64,000 nt of DNA from Bacillus sp. NP157 (GCA_018889975.1 CP076546.1:434001-498000), one strand, 5' to 3'. Numbered from the stretch's first letter, positions 44,360-53,761 are shown. Numbers and translations are program-made. The notes: generated by a model from the sequence alone, not told the origin.

Positions 44360-46267
44360 TTACGGTGCGATGAAGGTTCCGAGGACGGAGAGGTTGGCGA
44401 AGTCCTGCACGCTGACGACGCGGACGTACCACGTGCCTGCGGCGGGCGCTGCTTGCACGACGGACTCGGTGTTGCCGGGTTTCACCGATCGGTAGTCGGC
44501 GTCCGATCCGTCGGCGGCGGGTACGGTGCCGCGTTTGACGAACAGGCTGACGTCGCCGGTGCCGCCGTAAGAGCGGAGGCTGAGGCCGCGGGCGCCGGCG
44601 GGTACGTCGATCGCGAAGACCAGGCTGTCGCCGGTGTAGCCGGTCAATGCGGTCGCGGCGGTGCCGTTGATCAGTTGCTCGGCGGTGACGGTGCCGGTCG
44701 CCGGGTCCATCGCTTTTACGACGGCGGCGTAGGCGTCGAGGATGCCGCCGCCGATCGGCTGGTCGGTCTTGTGCGGGAACGGGCGTGCGCTGCCGATCAG
44801 TACGCTGCGGACCTGCTGTGGCTTGAGCGCCGGCAGCGACAGGGCCTGGCGTGCGGAGGCGATCAGCGCGACGGTGCCGGCGACGTGCGGCGTGGCCTGC
44901 GAGGTGCCGGCCATGCCGATGTAGCCCTCGGTGGTCGGTTCGTGCGTGCCCTGGTTGCCTGCGGACCAGACCACGCCGGCGTAGACCTGCTGGCCATAGG
45001 ACGCATCGTCGGCGAACACGCCGCCGCCCGGTGCCGCGATGCTCACGCCTGCGCCGTAGTTGGAATAGAACGCGCGCTTGCCCGAGATGCCGTTGGCGCC
45101 GACCGCGATGACGCCCGGGCAGCTGGCCGGGGTGACGTTCGCCACCGGCTGGTTCTCGTTGCCCGCGGCGACGACCACGGTGACGCCACGCGACAGCGCG
45201 CCGGCAATGGCCTGGCCGGTCACGTCGTCGGCCATGCACGCACCCTGGCCGCCGAGGCTCATGCTGATCACCTGCACCGGCGTGGTGTTGTCGGGCACGC
45301 CGTCGACATGGCCGCCGGATGCCCAGGTGATGCCATCGGCGATGTCGGAGGTGTATCCGCCGCAGTGGCCGAGCACGCGCACCGGTAGCACGCGCGCCTT
45401 GTTGGCGACGCCGGCCATGCCGATGCCATTGTTGGTCAGCTCGGCGATGGTTCCCGACACGTGCGTGCCGTGCCAGCTGCTGTCTTCGGCCACGGACGGA
45501 TCCACGCAACCGGTCGACGGATCGGTGTACTTCGCATCGGTGGTCCAGTCACCCAGGTCCCAGCCGCCGCTGACACGCCCGTCGGTGGCACGGCCGGAGA
45601 CGAAGGCATCGGTGATGAAGTCATAACCCGCGTCGGCCAGGCTCAGGTCCAGGTCGGAGTGGTGGGTGATGCCCGTGTCCAGCACTGCGACCGTTACGCC
45701 ATGGCCGTCGGCGAGGTTCCACGCACGAGCGACGTTGGCACCGCCGAGGTTCGCGTACGACGTGGTGTCGCTGCCGATGGTTTCGTACGTGCCATCGCCG
45801 TCGCGCAGGTCCCACTGGTACGTGGCGAACTTCGGGTCATTGGGCACGACCGGCGCATCCACGAAGGGATGCATCAGCACGTCCGGCTGCACGCGCAGCA
45901 CGGCGGGGTCCGCGGCGATCTGGTTCATCAGCGCGGTGGCTTCGCTGGCGCTGAGCTTGCGCGACATCTTCACCAGGTCGGCGCCGATCGCGAGCTTGCG
46001 CTGGTACACCGTGGTCAGCGCGGCGCTGCGAGTGGTCCCGGTGAGTCCGGCACGCGATGCCGCGGCACTGATGCCGCTGACGACCGCTGTGCGGTTGCTG
46101 CGCTCGGCGCTGCCGGTGCGGTAGGTCACGATGAAGCGGTCGGCACGCGTGTCGGGTTTGAGCGTCGTGGCATTCACCTTGGCGACGATGGCGTCGCTGG
46201 CATGCACGGCGGGCAGGGCGAGGAGCAACGCGGCGGCGAGTGCGGCGCGTGGGAAGCGATGTGTCAT
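44360..46267 (-). CDS. Secreted S8-family serine protease (subtilisin-like)
   Basis: A 635-residue exported protease. It has a signal peptide (ALAAALLLALPAVHA), a propeptide to about residue 150, then the subtilase domain with Asp in VAVLDTGITHHSD, His in SSWHGTHVSGT and Ser in GMAGTSQATPHVAG. The C-terminal 110 residues are a beta-rich PPC (pre-peptidase C-terminal) domain common in secreted proteases. It starts 29 bases after the trimeric autotransporter stop and is probably co-transcribed, so the adhesin is a possible substrate. Confidence 0.92.
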   Translation of the reverse strand: MTHRFPRAALAAALLLALPAVHASDAIVAKVNATTLKPDTRADRFIVTYRTGSAERSNRTAVVSGISAAASRAGLTGTTRSAALTTVYQRKLAIGADLVKMSRKLSASEATALMNQIAADPAVLRVQPDVLMHPFVDAPVVPNDPKFATYQWDLRDGDGTYETIGSDTTSYANLGGANVARAWNLADGHGVTVAVLDTGITHHSDLDLSLADAGYDFITDAFVSGRATDGRVSGGWDLGDWTTDAKYTDPSTGCVDPSVAEDSSWHGTHVSGTIAELTNNGIGMAGVANKARVLPVRVLGHCGGYTSDIADGITWASGGHVDGVPDNTTPVQVISMSLGGQGACMADDVTGQAIAGALSRGVTVVVAAGNENQPVANVTPASCPGVIAVGANGISGKRAFYSNYGAGVSIAAPGGGVFADDASYGQQVYAGVVWSAGNQGTHEPTTEGYIGMAGTSQATPHVAGTVALIASARQALSLPALKPQQVRSVLIGSARPFPHKTDQPIGGGILDAYAAVVKAMDPATGTVTAEQLINGTAATALTGYTGDSLVFAIDVPAGARGLSLRSYGGTGDVSLFVKRGTVPAADGSDADYRSVKPGNTESVVQAAPAAGTWYVRVVSVQDFANLSVLGTFIAP

Positions 46268-46296
46268 GGATGGATTCCTCGTGGATGGATGCGTGC

Positions 46297-48438
46297 TTAC
46301 CAGCCGAAGCTGACGCCGACCGTGCCGCTCGATTCACCGCCGCCGGCGAGCGAACCGCCGATCAGCAGGTTGCTGGTGTCGGTGAGCCGTGCGCTGTAAC
46401 CGACGGCCACGGCACCCTGTCCGTGGTAGCCACCGACCGCCGCGCTCACCCGGTTCTGCGTGCCCGCCGCACCGGCGATGGCGCCGGCCATGCCGGCCAT
46501 CGCCGTGCCCATGGCACCGACGCGATCGAGGCGGGTATTCACCGTGTGGAACTGGTCGTTGACCTGGTTGCGATACGCGTCGAAGTCCGAGCGCGACACC
46601 GCGTTGGCCAGCTTCGCGTCGGCGTACGCCTTGGCATCGCCCAGCGTCTTCGCGTCACCGGCGTCGGCGTAGTTCTGCGCGGTGACGATCGCGTCGTGCA
46701 CCTGGCCGACGTTGGCGGCGTCGGTGTCGGCGGTACCCGCGGCGACGTTGGTCACCTGGCGCTCGTTGCCCGCGCTGCCCACCGAAACACTGTTCGGGCG
46801 ATCGGCGACGGAGTCGGCACCCAGGGCGACGCTGTTGGCGGCGCCGACGTGTGCGCCCTGGCCGATGGCGGTGTCGTTGGTATCCGTGGCCACGCTGCCT
46901 TCGCCGATGGCGAGGCCGCTGCCACCGCCCGTCGCCACGCCGTTCCCGGCAAGGCCATCGACCCGGCCGGCGAGGCTGCTGAGCGCACCATCGAGCGCGC
47001 CGAAGGCGTCGGCAACGGTGCCGTAGTCCGCCCCCTGCACGCGGAACGTCGGCGCGGTGAAGCCCGCCGGTCCCATCGCCGCGCCACCACCGAGTGCGGC
47101 CGCGAGTGCGCCGCCCATGTCGCCGCTGCCGGCGATCACGGCATCCAGCTGGGCTTTGTTGACGGCATCGGTGGCTTCGGTGCCCGCCGCGACATTGGTG
47201 ACCTGCCGCGTGATCGCGTCGTGCACCGTGCCAGCGGCGTCGGTCCATGCCGCCGAGGCGCCGACCGAGACGGCATTTGCGCGGTCGGCGTAGGAACCGC
47301 TGCCGAGCGCCACGCTGTTGGTCGCGTCCTTGGTCGACCATGCGTTGGAGCCCAGCACCGTGGTGCCGGCGGCCTGTGCATAGCTGTTGTAGCCGAGCAC
47401 GCTGGCGCCGTCCTCGGTCGCCCATGCTTCGGAACCGATCGCGGTGGTCTGCATGCCTGCGGTGGTGCTGCCGCTGTCGGTGCCGGCCAGCGAATTCATG
47501 CCCAGGGCGACGGAGTTGGTACCGCCGGCGAAGGCGCTGGCGCCGACCGCGGTGCCGAAGTCGCCCGACGCGTTCGCGGCGCCGCCGAAGAAGCCGCCGA
47601 TGCTGCCCACCGCGACGCTGCCCTGGCCGCTGGCGCTGGCCTCGGCACCCACGGCGACGGTGTAGCCGCCCGTGGCGCTGGCGTTCGCTCCTAGCGCGGT
47701 GCTTTCCCACGCGGCGGCATAGGCACCGGTGCCGACGGCCGTGGCCTGCCACGCGCCGGCGAGCGAGAAGCCGCCTACCGCGAGCGAGAAGGGGCCGTCG
47801 GTCTGTGCCGCGCTGCCGATCGCCGTGCTCAGGGCGCCGTTGGCGGTGGCACTGGCGCCGATCGCGACGCCGTTCGCCGCGTTGCTCACGGCGTTGACGC
47901 CCACGGCCGTGCCGCCGCCGTTGGCGAGGCTGCCCGCGCCGACCGCCGTACCGTTGGCGTCGGCCCAGGCCAGGTCGCCGACCGCCACGGACTCGTCGCC
48001 CACCGCCTGGGCGTTGACGCCATACGCGGCACTGTTGGCGCCCTGGGCAAGCGAGGCATAGCCGGTCGCAGTGCCATAGCTGCCCACCACGCCTGCGCCG
48101 TTGCCCAGCGCCGTGGCGCCATCGGCCATGGCGAAGCTGCCGCCGCCCAGCGCGGTGGTGTATTCGCCGAGCGCGAAGGCCTGGTCGCCGACCGCGGTGG
48201 CCTGGGTGCCATAGGCGCCACTGTTGTTGCCCACGGCGAAGGCACCGTCGCCCTCGCTGTCGCCCGTGGCGACGTCGGCGGCCAGCGCCTGCATCCAGGG
48301 CACGGGAGTGAGGTAGGCCGACGCGGCGTGCGCGGCGTGCGGCGCGCCGGACAGCGCCAGGAGGACGGCGACGCTGAGGCAGCGACGGGCAATGACCATC
48401 CGCTGGAGCCCGTGGCTCCAGGTGTTCGTGTGACTCAT
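46297..48438 (-). CDS. YadA-like trimeric autotransporter adhesin
   Basis: A 713-residue surface protein. It has a long signal peptide ending HAAHA, a head made of many 14-residue YadA-type repeats (for example GTAVGVNAVSNAANGVAIGA), two neck motifs (VTNVAAGTEATDAVNKAQLD and VTNVAAGTADTDAANVGQVH), a short coiled-coil stalk (SRSDFDAYRNQVNDQFHTVN) and a C-terminal trimeric barrel anchor ending GVSFGW. It mediates adhesion or self-aggregation. GGGGAG precedes the ATG at 48438. The S8 protease gene follows in the same direction. Confidence 0.93.
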   Translation of the reverse strand: MSHTNTWSHGLQRMVIARRCLSVAVLLALSGAPHAAHAASAYLTPVPWMQALAADVATGDSEGDGAFAVGNNSGAYGTQATAVGDQAFALGEYTTALGGGSFAMADGATALGNGAGVVGSYGTATGYASLAQGANSAAYGVNAQAVGDESVAVGDLAWADANGTAVGAGSLANGGGTAVGVNAVSNAANGVAIGASATANGALSTAIGSAAQTDGPFSLAVGGFSLAGAWQATAVGTGAYAAAWESTALGANASATGGYTVAVGAEASASGQGSVAVGSIGGFFGGAANASGDFGTAVGASAFAGGTNSVALGMNSLAGTDSGSTTAGMQTTAIGSEAWATEDGASVLGYNSYAQAAGTTVLGSNAWSTKDATNSVALGSGSYADRANAVSVGASAAWTDAAGTVHDAITRQVTNVAAGTEATDAVNKAQLDAVIAGSGDMGGALAAALGGGAAMGPAGFTAPTFRVQGADYGTVADAFGALDGALSSLAGRVDGLAGNGVATGGGSGLAIGEGSVATDTNDTAIGQGAHVGAANSVALGADSVADRPNSVSVGSAGNERQVTNVAAGTADTDAANVGQVHDAIVTAQNYADAGDAKTLGDAKAYADAKLANAVSRSDFDAYRNQVNDQFHTVNTRLDRVGAMGTAMAGMAGAIAGAAGTQNRVSAAVGGYHGQGAVAVGYSARLTDTSNLLIGGSLAGGGESSGTVGVSFGW

Positions 48439-48540
48439 GCTGTGAAACTCCCCGATGACGTGACATGCGGGCCGGCGGCACCGGGCCCGCGCTTGCTTCA
48501 TTCCCCAAGCCAGCGACCCTGCCCGGGCGGTGGCACGTTT

Positions 48541-48556
48541 GGACGTCCAGACGTCC
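48541..48556. promoter_or_regulatory. Palindrome between the adhesin and kinase genes
   Basis: GGACGTC-CA-GACGTCC is a perfect 7-bp inverted repeat with a 2-base spacer, and each half contains the palindrome GACGTC. It lies in the 273-base gap between the divergent adhesin and histidine kinase genes, about 100 bases from the adhesin ATG. It is a candidate operator; the binding protein is unknown. Confidence 0.45.
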
Positions 48557-48618
48557 CGGCCGAACTCGTCGACCCCGCAAGGATTCGCCTCGGCGGCGCC
48601 CAAGTCACGCACGCTTGC

Positions 48619-48648
48619 TTGCACGTCCTTGCGAAACTTTCGTAATCT
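48619..48648 (+). promoter_or_regulatory. Possible promoter of the histidine kinase gene
   Basis: TTGCAC (48619-48624) and TAATCT (48643-48648) are 18 bases apart and lie about 65 bases upstream of the GTG start at 48712. The match is moderate. Confidence 0.45.
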
Positions 48649-48711
48649 TTCGAAAGCTCACGCGGGAGGGCAGGCCCGCGCGCCACTATCACCGCGTCCG
48701 GGGAGAGCCGC

Positions 48712-50103
48712 GTGGTCAAGCAGTCGTGGGTAAAGGTTCGGGCCTGGCTCGAAGGGGTTCCTGTTGCCGACCCGGTGGAACGGCGCAACGCACCGCTGGT
48801 GCAGGTGATCCTGCTGGCGATGGGCGTGCTGATGCCCCTGAACAAGGTGGTGCACCTGTTCTTCGTCTCGTTCCGCGACAGCCTGAGCGCGCCGGGCCTG
48901 GTCGCGGACATGATCACCGACGTGGTCATGACGGCGGTCGCCTGGACCAGCTTCGTGCTCGTGCGCCGGGGCCATTTCCGCCGCGGCGTGATGCTGTACC
49001 TGGCCGTGATGCTGGGCTGCGCTGCCTTCGCCTATGCCAGCATCGGCCTGGAACGGCTGTCCAACGACCCGTTCCCACTGCTGATCCTCGGCATGGGCGG
49101 CCTGATGCTGGGGCGGCAGTCGCTGTGGATGATCTACGTGGCGCTGATGGGCGTGTTCTGCCTGGGCACGCTCGGCGACGTCGTCCAGCAATGGCCGCAT
49201 GGCGCGATCGACTGGCAGGTGGGCAGGAAGGTATCGATGGTGATGAGTTACGCCGTGGTCGCCGTCGTGCTCGATCGCACCATCGCCGCGCTACGCAACA
49301 GCCTCGCCGAATCGAATGCGCGTGGCGCCGAGCTTGCCCGCAGCAACGCCTTGTTGCAGGCCGAGATGACCGAGCGCGAACGCGCGCAGGCGCAGCTGGT
49401 GCACGCGCAGAAGATGGAAGCCGCCGGTCGCCTCGCCTCGGGCGTAGCGCACGATTTCGACAACGTGCTGAACGTGGTGCTCGGCTACGCGAAGCGGCGC
49501 GAACGTGACGCCGACAAAGGTGCCGGCGCCTTGCTGGCGTCCATGGAAGGCGTCGAGGTGGCGGCACGCCGGGCCCTTTCGATCAGCCGTAAATTGCTGG
49601 ATTTCGCCGGCCATCGGGTGGTCCGTTGCGACGTCTTCGATGCCGGCGACGCCCTGCGCGATGTCGCGCCGATGCTGCAGCAGATCTTCGACGGCACCGT
49701 CCGCGTGCGCATCGACGTGCAGGGCTGCCCCGCGGCCGTGGCGATGGACCGCGGCCAGTTCGAACTGATGCTGTTGAACGTCGCCGCGAACGCGCGCGAC
49801 GCCATGCCCGGCGGCGGCGCTTTCGACGTGGTGCTGCGCTGCCGTGGCGACGAGGTGGAGCTGTGCATGGTCGACAACGGTTGCGGCATGCCGGACGAGG
49901 TGCGCGAGCATGCGTTCGACCCGTTCTTCACCACCAAGCCCGTCGGCCGGGGCACGGGCCTGGGCCTGGCCACGCTGCGCGACACCGTGGTGGCGGCGGG
50001 CGGATCCGTGTGGGTGGACAGCGCGCCAGGCAAGGGCACGCGCATCGGCGTGCGCCTGCCGCTCGCCTCAACCGTTGGCGAACAGGTAGCCGGAGCCGCG
50101 TGA
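48712..50103 (+). CDS. Membrane sensor histidine kinase
   Basis: A 463-residue kinase: five or six membrane helices (residues 28-190) with little periplasmic sequence, a coiled coil (195-235), phospho-acceptor His247 in LASGVAHDFDNVLN, and a HATPase domain with NVAANARDAM, DNGCGMP and GTGLGLATL. The lack of a periplasmic domain suggests that it senses within or at the membrane. The start is GTG after GGGGAGAG. Its last 36 bases overlap the 3' end of the convergent response-regulator gene. Confidence 0.88.
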   Translation: MVKQSWVKVRAWLEGVPVADPVERRNAPLVQVILLAMGVLMPLNKVVHLFFVSFRDSLSAPGLVADMITDVVMTAVAWTSFVLVRRGHFRRGVMLYLAVMLGCAAFAYASIGLERLSNDPFPLLILGMGGLMLGRQSLWMIYVALMGVFCLGTLGDVVQQWPHGAIDWQVGRKVSMVMSYAVVAVVLDRTIAALRNSLAESNARGAELARSNALLQAEMTERERAQAQLVHAQKMEAAGRLASGVAHDFDNVLNVVLGYAKRRERDADKGAGALLASMEGVEVAARRALSISRKLLDFAGHRVVRCDVFDAGDALRDVAPMLQQIFDGTVRVRIDVQGCPAAVAMDRGQFELMLLNVAANARDAMPGGGAFDVVLRCRGDEVELCMVDNGCGMPDEVREHAFDPFFTTKPVGRGTGLGLATLRDTVVAAGGSVWVDSAPGKGTRIGVRLPLASTVGEQVAGAA

Positions 50104-50820
50104 GGTAAGCAGGGGCAGGGTGCCGGCACCGGCATCGGTGGCCTTGCGGCGCAGCCGATGGACCAGCATGTCCAGCCGGTGTGGATCGAATGCGTAGACG
50201 TCCGTGCACAGCGCGGCGATCAGCGTCTCGCGCGCCACCGGTTGCCCGTGCGCATCGACCAGCGCCGCCATCAGGGCCCGCTCCGGCGCGGTCAACGCCA
50301 GCACGCTACCGTTCGGCGCCATCAGGCACCAGCCCTCCGCATCCAGCCGCCAGGCCTCGGCCGCCGCCGCAGGCGCCACGGCGCCCGCGGGAGTCGTGGG
50401 GCCAGCCGATGCATTGCCGCCGCGCAGGCGGCGTCCCAGGGCGTGCAGGGTGCCTGCCAGGATGTCGACGTCGACGGGTTTGGAGAGGAAAGCGTCCGCG
50501 CCGAGCTGGAGGGCGCTGAGGTGGTTATGCCGGGCGTTGGAGCCGGTGAGCATGACGATGCCCATGTCGCCCATCTGGCGCAGGTGGCGTGCGACGGTGA
50601 GGCCGTCTTCGTCGGGCAGGCCGATGTCGAGCAGGACGATGTCGAAGACGTGTCCGATCATGCCGCGATAGAGCTCGGCGGCGCTGCCGGCGGTGAAGAC
50701 GTCGAAGCCGAAGTCGCGCAGGCCGGGGGCGATGACGTCTTCGCGCAGCATGGCGTCGTCTTCGAGGACGGCGATGCGGCGACCGAGGGTTGTCGGCGTG
50801 TCGGATAGCGTGGCGGTCAT
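50068..50820 (-). CDS. OmpR-type response regulator
   Basis: A 250-residue regulator. The receiver domain has the acidic pocket LEDD, phospho-acceptor Asp65 in VLLDIGLPDEDG, VMLTGSNA and Lys in LSKPVD. After an Ala/Pro-rich linker the C-terminal winged helix (about 155-250) ends with the usual hairpin HRLRRKATDAGAG, then LLTSRGSGYLF. It is probably the partner of the kinase encoded tail to tail, with which it shares 36 bases. This is unusual, since partners are normally co-directional. Confidence 0.9.
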   Translation of the reverse strand: MTATLSDTPTTLGRRIAVLEDDAMLREDVIAPGLRDFGFDVFTAGSAAELYRGMIGHVFDIVLLDIGLPDEDGLTVARHLRQMGDMGIVMLTGSNARHNHLSALQLGADAFLSKPVDVDILAGTLHALGRRLRGGNASAGPTTPAGAVAPAAAAEAWRLDAEGWCLMAPNGSVLALTAPERALMAALVDAHGQPVARETLIAALCTDVYAFDPHRLDMLVHRLRRKATDAGAGTLPLLTSRGSGYLFANG

Positions 50821-50967
50821 GCTGCGTCCCTGGGTACTGCGTCACCCCCGACCATACCAAACCAGGCCCCCGCTGTGCCGCCCGGTTGCCGCTGGCGCGG
50901 CCATGACCAACGGCCTCCGGCCGATCTACCACGGCCTTCGGCCGAACCTCGGCGCTGGCATGGCTGT

Positions 50968-51357
50968 TGTAGGAGCGCGCCTGCGCGCGATGGCCGTCCG
51001 CGCGGCGCTCGTACCTGCACGCAGGACAGCCCTCGGCGCCTACCCTCGCTGCTCAGACAGCGCTCTGGCGTGCGAAAAGGAGGGGCTGCTCCGCAGCCCG
51101 TTTATCCATGGGCCTACGGCCGCGCACCGGGTGCCGGGCGGAGGTTCTTGACTCGGCATCCTGCCTCGGCAAGAACGGCCGGCCATCGTGGCCGACCCCC
51201 TTCGGGCTTTTTCCGCCCGGCCCCCTCGCCGCCACGAACTCGCCTCGAGGGTAGGCACCGAGGGCTGTCTTCATCCGTGTCGCGAGCTGGGGTGGACGGC
51301 ACGGCAATGGCACCCCTAGCGCCACGCCAGCACTTGTAGGAGCGCGCCCGCGCGCGA
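50968..51357. repeat. Composite repeat element, copy B
   Basis: A 390-base element with the same plan as copies A and C. Direct REP units are at 50968-50990 and 51335-51357 (one changed base). Inverted arms are at 51028-51048 (one changed base) and 51246-51266. CTGCTCAGACAG and GAACTCGCCT are on their inner sides. The core between the arms is about 100 bases longer and unrelated to that of A and C. The core has its own GC-rich stem-loops. No credible gene was found. Confidence 0.85.
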
Positions 51358-51536
51358 AACCTCAGCTCGGCTCCGAGCGAATGAGGCAATGCGTTGATGC
51401 AGGCCAGCGGTTCACCCGACGCCGTCGTGGTTCGTGGGTCATGGTGCGTGGAAACCAACGCACGTCTTTGACGCGATGTGAGGGCATTTGGTGAGGACGA
51501 TGACTCACGTCCCTGCATCACCGCGCTGTTGGCTGT
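51358..51536. other. Gene-free spacer between composite repeats
   Basis: These 179 bases lie between composite copies B and C. I see no gene, no REP unit and no clear stem-loop. The region from 50821 to 51901 as a whole holds no credible coding sequence. Confidence 0.6.
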
Positions 51537-51826
51537 TCGCGCGCAGGCGCGCTCCTACACGAGCTGCCGATGCGTCGGGGATGCCGGTGCCGCCGCTTTC
51601 CCAGCCAGTTCACGGCAAGAATGAAGAGAGCCCTCGGTGCCTACCCTCGAGGCGAGTTCCGCACAAGCGAGCGGCCGAAGGCCGATGAGTACATGGGCCG
51701 CGGCTGCGGCCAACCTTATCGAGCGCGGAGGACCTGTCTGAGCAGCGAGGGTAGGCACCGAGGGCTGTCCTGCGGCAAGGCCCGAGCGCCGCGGGGACGG
51801 CATTCGCGCGCAGGCGCGCTCCTACA
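51537..51826. repeat. Composite repeat element, copy C (inverted)
   Basis: A 290-base element in the opposite orientation to A and B. REP units are at 51537-51559 and 51804-51826, and perfect 21-base arms at 51629-51649 and 51746-51766. Read in reverse, its core is almost identical to copy A over about 95 bases (both contain CTCGATAAGGTTGGCCGCAG), although the copies are 7.5 kb apart. Confidence 0.85.
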
Positions 51827-51871
51827 GGGCGGCGGTTCGCCAGGCATGGCCGCGCCAGCGGCAACCGCATG

Positions 51872-51899
51872 AAAAAAGCCCGGCGTTAGCCGGGCTTTT
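51872..51899 (-). terminator. Intrinsic terminator of deaD
   Basis: GCCCGGC-GTTA-GCCGGGC is a perfect 7-bp stem followed on the minus strand by six T residues, 3 bases after the deaD stop. Four T residues on the other side make it partly bidirectional. Confidence 0.9.
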
Positions 51900-51901
51900 C
51901 G

Positions 51902-53761
51902 TCAGAACTCGCGCTTGCGGCGCGGCGGCTTGCCGCCACCCGGGCCCGGACGGGCACCGCCGGGGCGGAAATTACCGCGCGGACGCTGCGGCGCACCGCC
52001 ACTGCCACTCTGCGGCTGCTCCGTACCATCCCACTCACTGATCTTCAGCTGCTGCTGCGCCACCCACACCTTCTTCAGGTGGGTAAACGTCTCCGGCGGC
52101 ATGCCGTCCGGAAGATCGATCAGGCTGTAATCGTCACGAATGCTCACGCGACCGATGAACTTAGCCTCCACGCCACCCTCGTTCGCGATGGCGCCGACGA
52201 TGTTGCCCGGCTTCACGCCGTGCTCGTGGCCCACTTCGATGCGATAGGTACGCTTGCCCGCTTCCGTCGCGTGCGGACGCGGCTGGCGCATGCCCTCGCG
52301 CACGGGACGGCGATCGTTGAAATCGCCACCCTCGCGCGGACCGCGATCGCGATCGAAGTCGCGCTGCGGACGCTCGCGATCGAACTCACGCGGCGGACGC
52401 TCGGTGTACTCGCGCTTCGCCGGCGGCTCGAGCAGCAGCGGCTGGTCGCCCTGGGCGATCTTGGCCAGGGCGGCGGCGATTTCGATCGCCGGCACGTTCT
52501 GCTCCTGCTCGTACTTCTCCACCAGCTGCTGGAACAGGCCCAGGTCGCCAGCGGCCAGCGTATCGGTGATGCGCTGGTTGAACTTGTTCACGCGTGTGTC
52601 GTTCACCGCCTCGATGGTCGGCAGCTGCATCTGCTCGATCGGCTGGCGCGTGGCGCGCTCGATCTGGCGGAGCAGGTTCTTCTCGCGCGGGGTGACGAAC
52701 AGGATCGCTTCGCCGTTACGGCCGGCACGGCCCGTGCGGCCGATGCGGTGCACGTACGACTCGGTATCGTGCGGGATGTCGTAGTTCAGCACGTGGCTGA
52801 TGCGCTCCACGTCGAGGCCGCGGGCCGCGACGTCGGTAGCGATCAGGATGTCGAGCTTGCCGTTCTTCAGCTGCTCGATCACGCGCTCACGCTGGGCCTG
52901 CGCCATGTCGCCGTTGATGGCGGCGGCGGCGAAGCCACGGGCCTGCAGCTTGCTGGCCAGTTCTTCGGTGGCCGACTTGGTGCGCGCGAACACGATCATC
53001 GCGTCGAAGCTTTCGGCTTCGAGGATGCGGGTAAGGGCATCGAGCTTGTGCACGCCGCTGACCCACCAGTAACGCTGGCGGATGTTCGCCGCGGTGGTGG
53101 TCTTGTTCTTGATCGTGATCTCGACCGGGTCTTTCAGGTACGTCTGCGCGATGCGACGGATCGGCGCCGGCATGGTGGCCGAGAACAGCGCGACCTGGCG
53201 GCCTTCCGGCGTGGCCTGCAGCAGCTTCTCGACGTCGTCGATGAAGCCCATACGGAGCATTTCGTCGGCTTCGTCGAGCACCACGAACTTCAGGGCGGAG
53301 AGGTCGAGCGTGCCCTTGTCGAGGTGGTCGATGATGCGGCCGGGGGTACCGACCACGATCTGCGCGCCGCGCTTCAGGCCCTGCAGCTGCGGACCGTAGC
53401 TCTGGCCGCCGTAGATCGGCAGCACCTGGAAGCCCGGGAGGTACGTGGCGTACTTCTGGAAGGCTTCGGCCACCTGGATGGCCAGCTCACGGGTGGGGGC
53501 GAGCACCAGCGCCTGCGGCTTGCCGGGGCGCACGTCGATGCGCGACAGGACCGGCAGCGCGAAGGCCGCGGTCTTGCCGGTGCCGGTCTGGGCCTGGCCA
53601 ATCACGTCGCGGCCTTCGAGCAGCGGCGGGATGGTGGCGGCCTGGATGGGCGAAGGGGTCTCGTAGCCTACGTCGATCAGGGCGCGGACGACTTTTTCGT
53701 CGAGCGCGAGCGCGCTGAAACCGGGCAGGGCCGGAGCGTTGTCAGTATCGGGGGATGTCAT
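51902..53761 (-). CDS. deaD: DEAD-box RNA helicase DeaD/CsdA
   Basis: A 619-residue ATP-dependent RNA helicase. Motifs in order: Q motif (YETPSPIQAATIPPLL), AQTGTGKT, PTRELA, TPGR, DEAD, SAT, then ARG and HRIGRTGRAG. A helical dimerisation region follows, then an Arg/Asp/Glu-rich linker (REFDRERPQRDFDRDRGPRE), a DbpA-type RNA-binding domain (YRIEVGHEHGVKPGNIVGAI) and a basic Gly/Arg/Pro tail. This is the full DeaD layout, acting in ribosome assembly and RNA unfolding in the cold. It has its own terminator. Confidence 0.93.
   Translation of the reverse strand: MTSPDTDNAPALPGFSALALDEKVVRALIDVGYETPSPIQAATIPPLLEGRDVIGQAQTGTGKTAAFALPVLSRIDVRPGKPQALVLAPTRELAIQVAEAFQKYATYLPGFQVLPIYGGQSYGPQLQGLKRGAQIVVGTPGRIIDHLDKGTLDLSALKFVVLDEADEMLRMGFIDDVEKLLQATPEGRQVALFSATMPAPIRRIAQTYLKDPVEITIKNKTTTAANIRQRYWWVSGVHKLDALTRILEAESFDAMIVFARTKSATEELASKLQARGFAAAAINGDMAQAQRERVIEQLKNGKLDILIATDVAARGLDVERISHVLNYDIPHDTESYVHRIGRTGRAGRNGEAILFVTPREKNLLRQIERATRQPIEQMQLPTIEAVNDTRVNKFNQRITDTLAAGDLGLFQQLVEKYEQEQNVPAIEIAAALAKIAQGDQPLLLEPPAKREYTERPPREFDRERPQRDFDRDRGPREGGDFNDRRPVREGMRQPRPHATEAGKRTYRIEVGHEHGVKPGNIVGAIANEGGVEAKFIGRVSIRDDYSLIDLPDGMPPETFTHLKKVWVAQQQLKISEWDGTEQPQSGSGGAPQRPRGNFRPGGARPGPGGGKPPRRKREF

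Noticed and set aside
43989-51826. CRISPR array from repeated segments
   Set aside because: The repeated units are few, spaced hundreds of bases to kilobases apart, palindromic, and in both orientations, with no regular spacers or cas genes.
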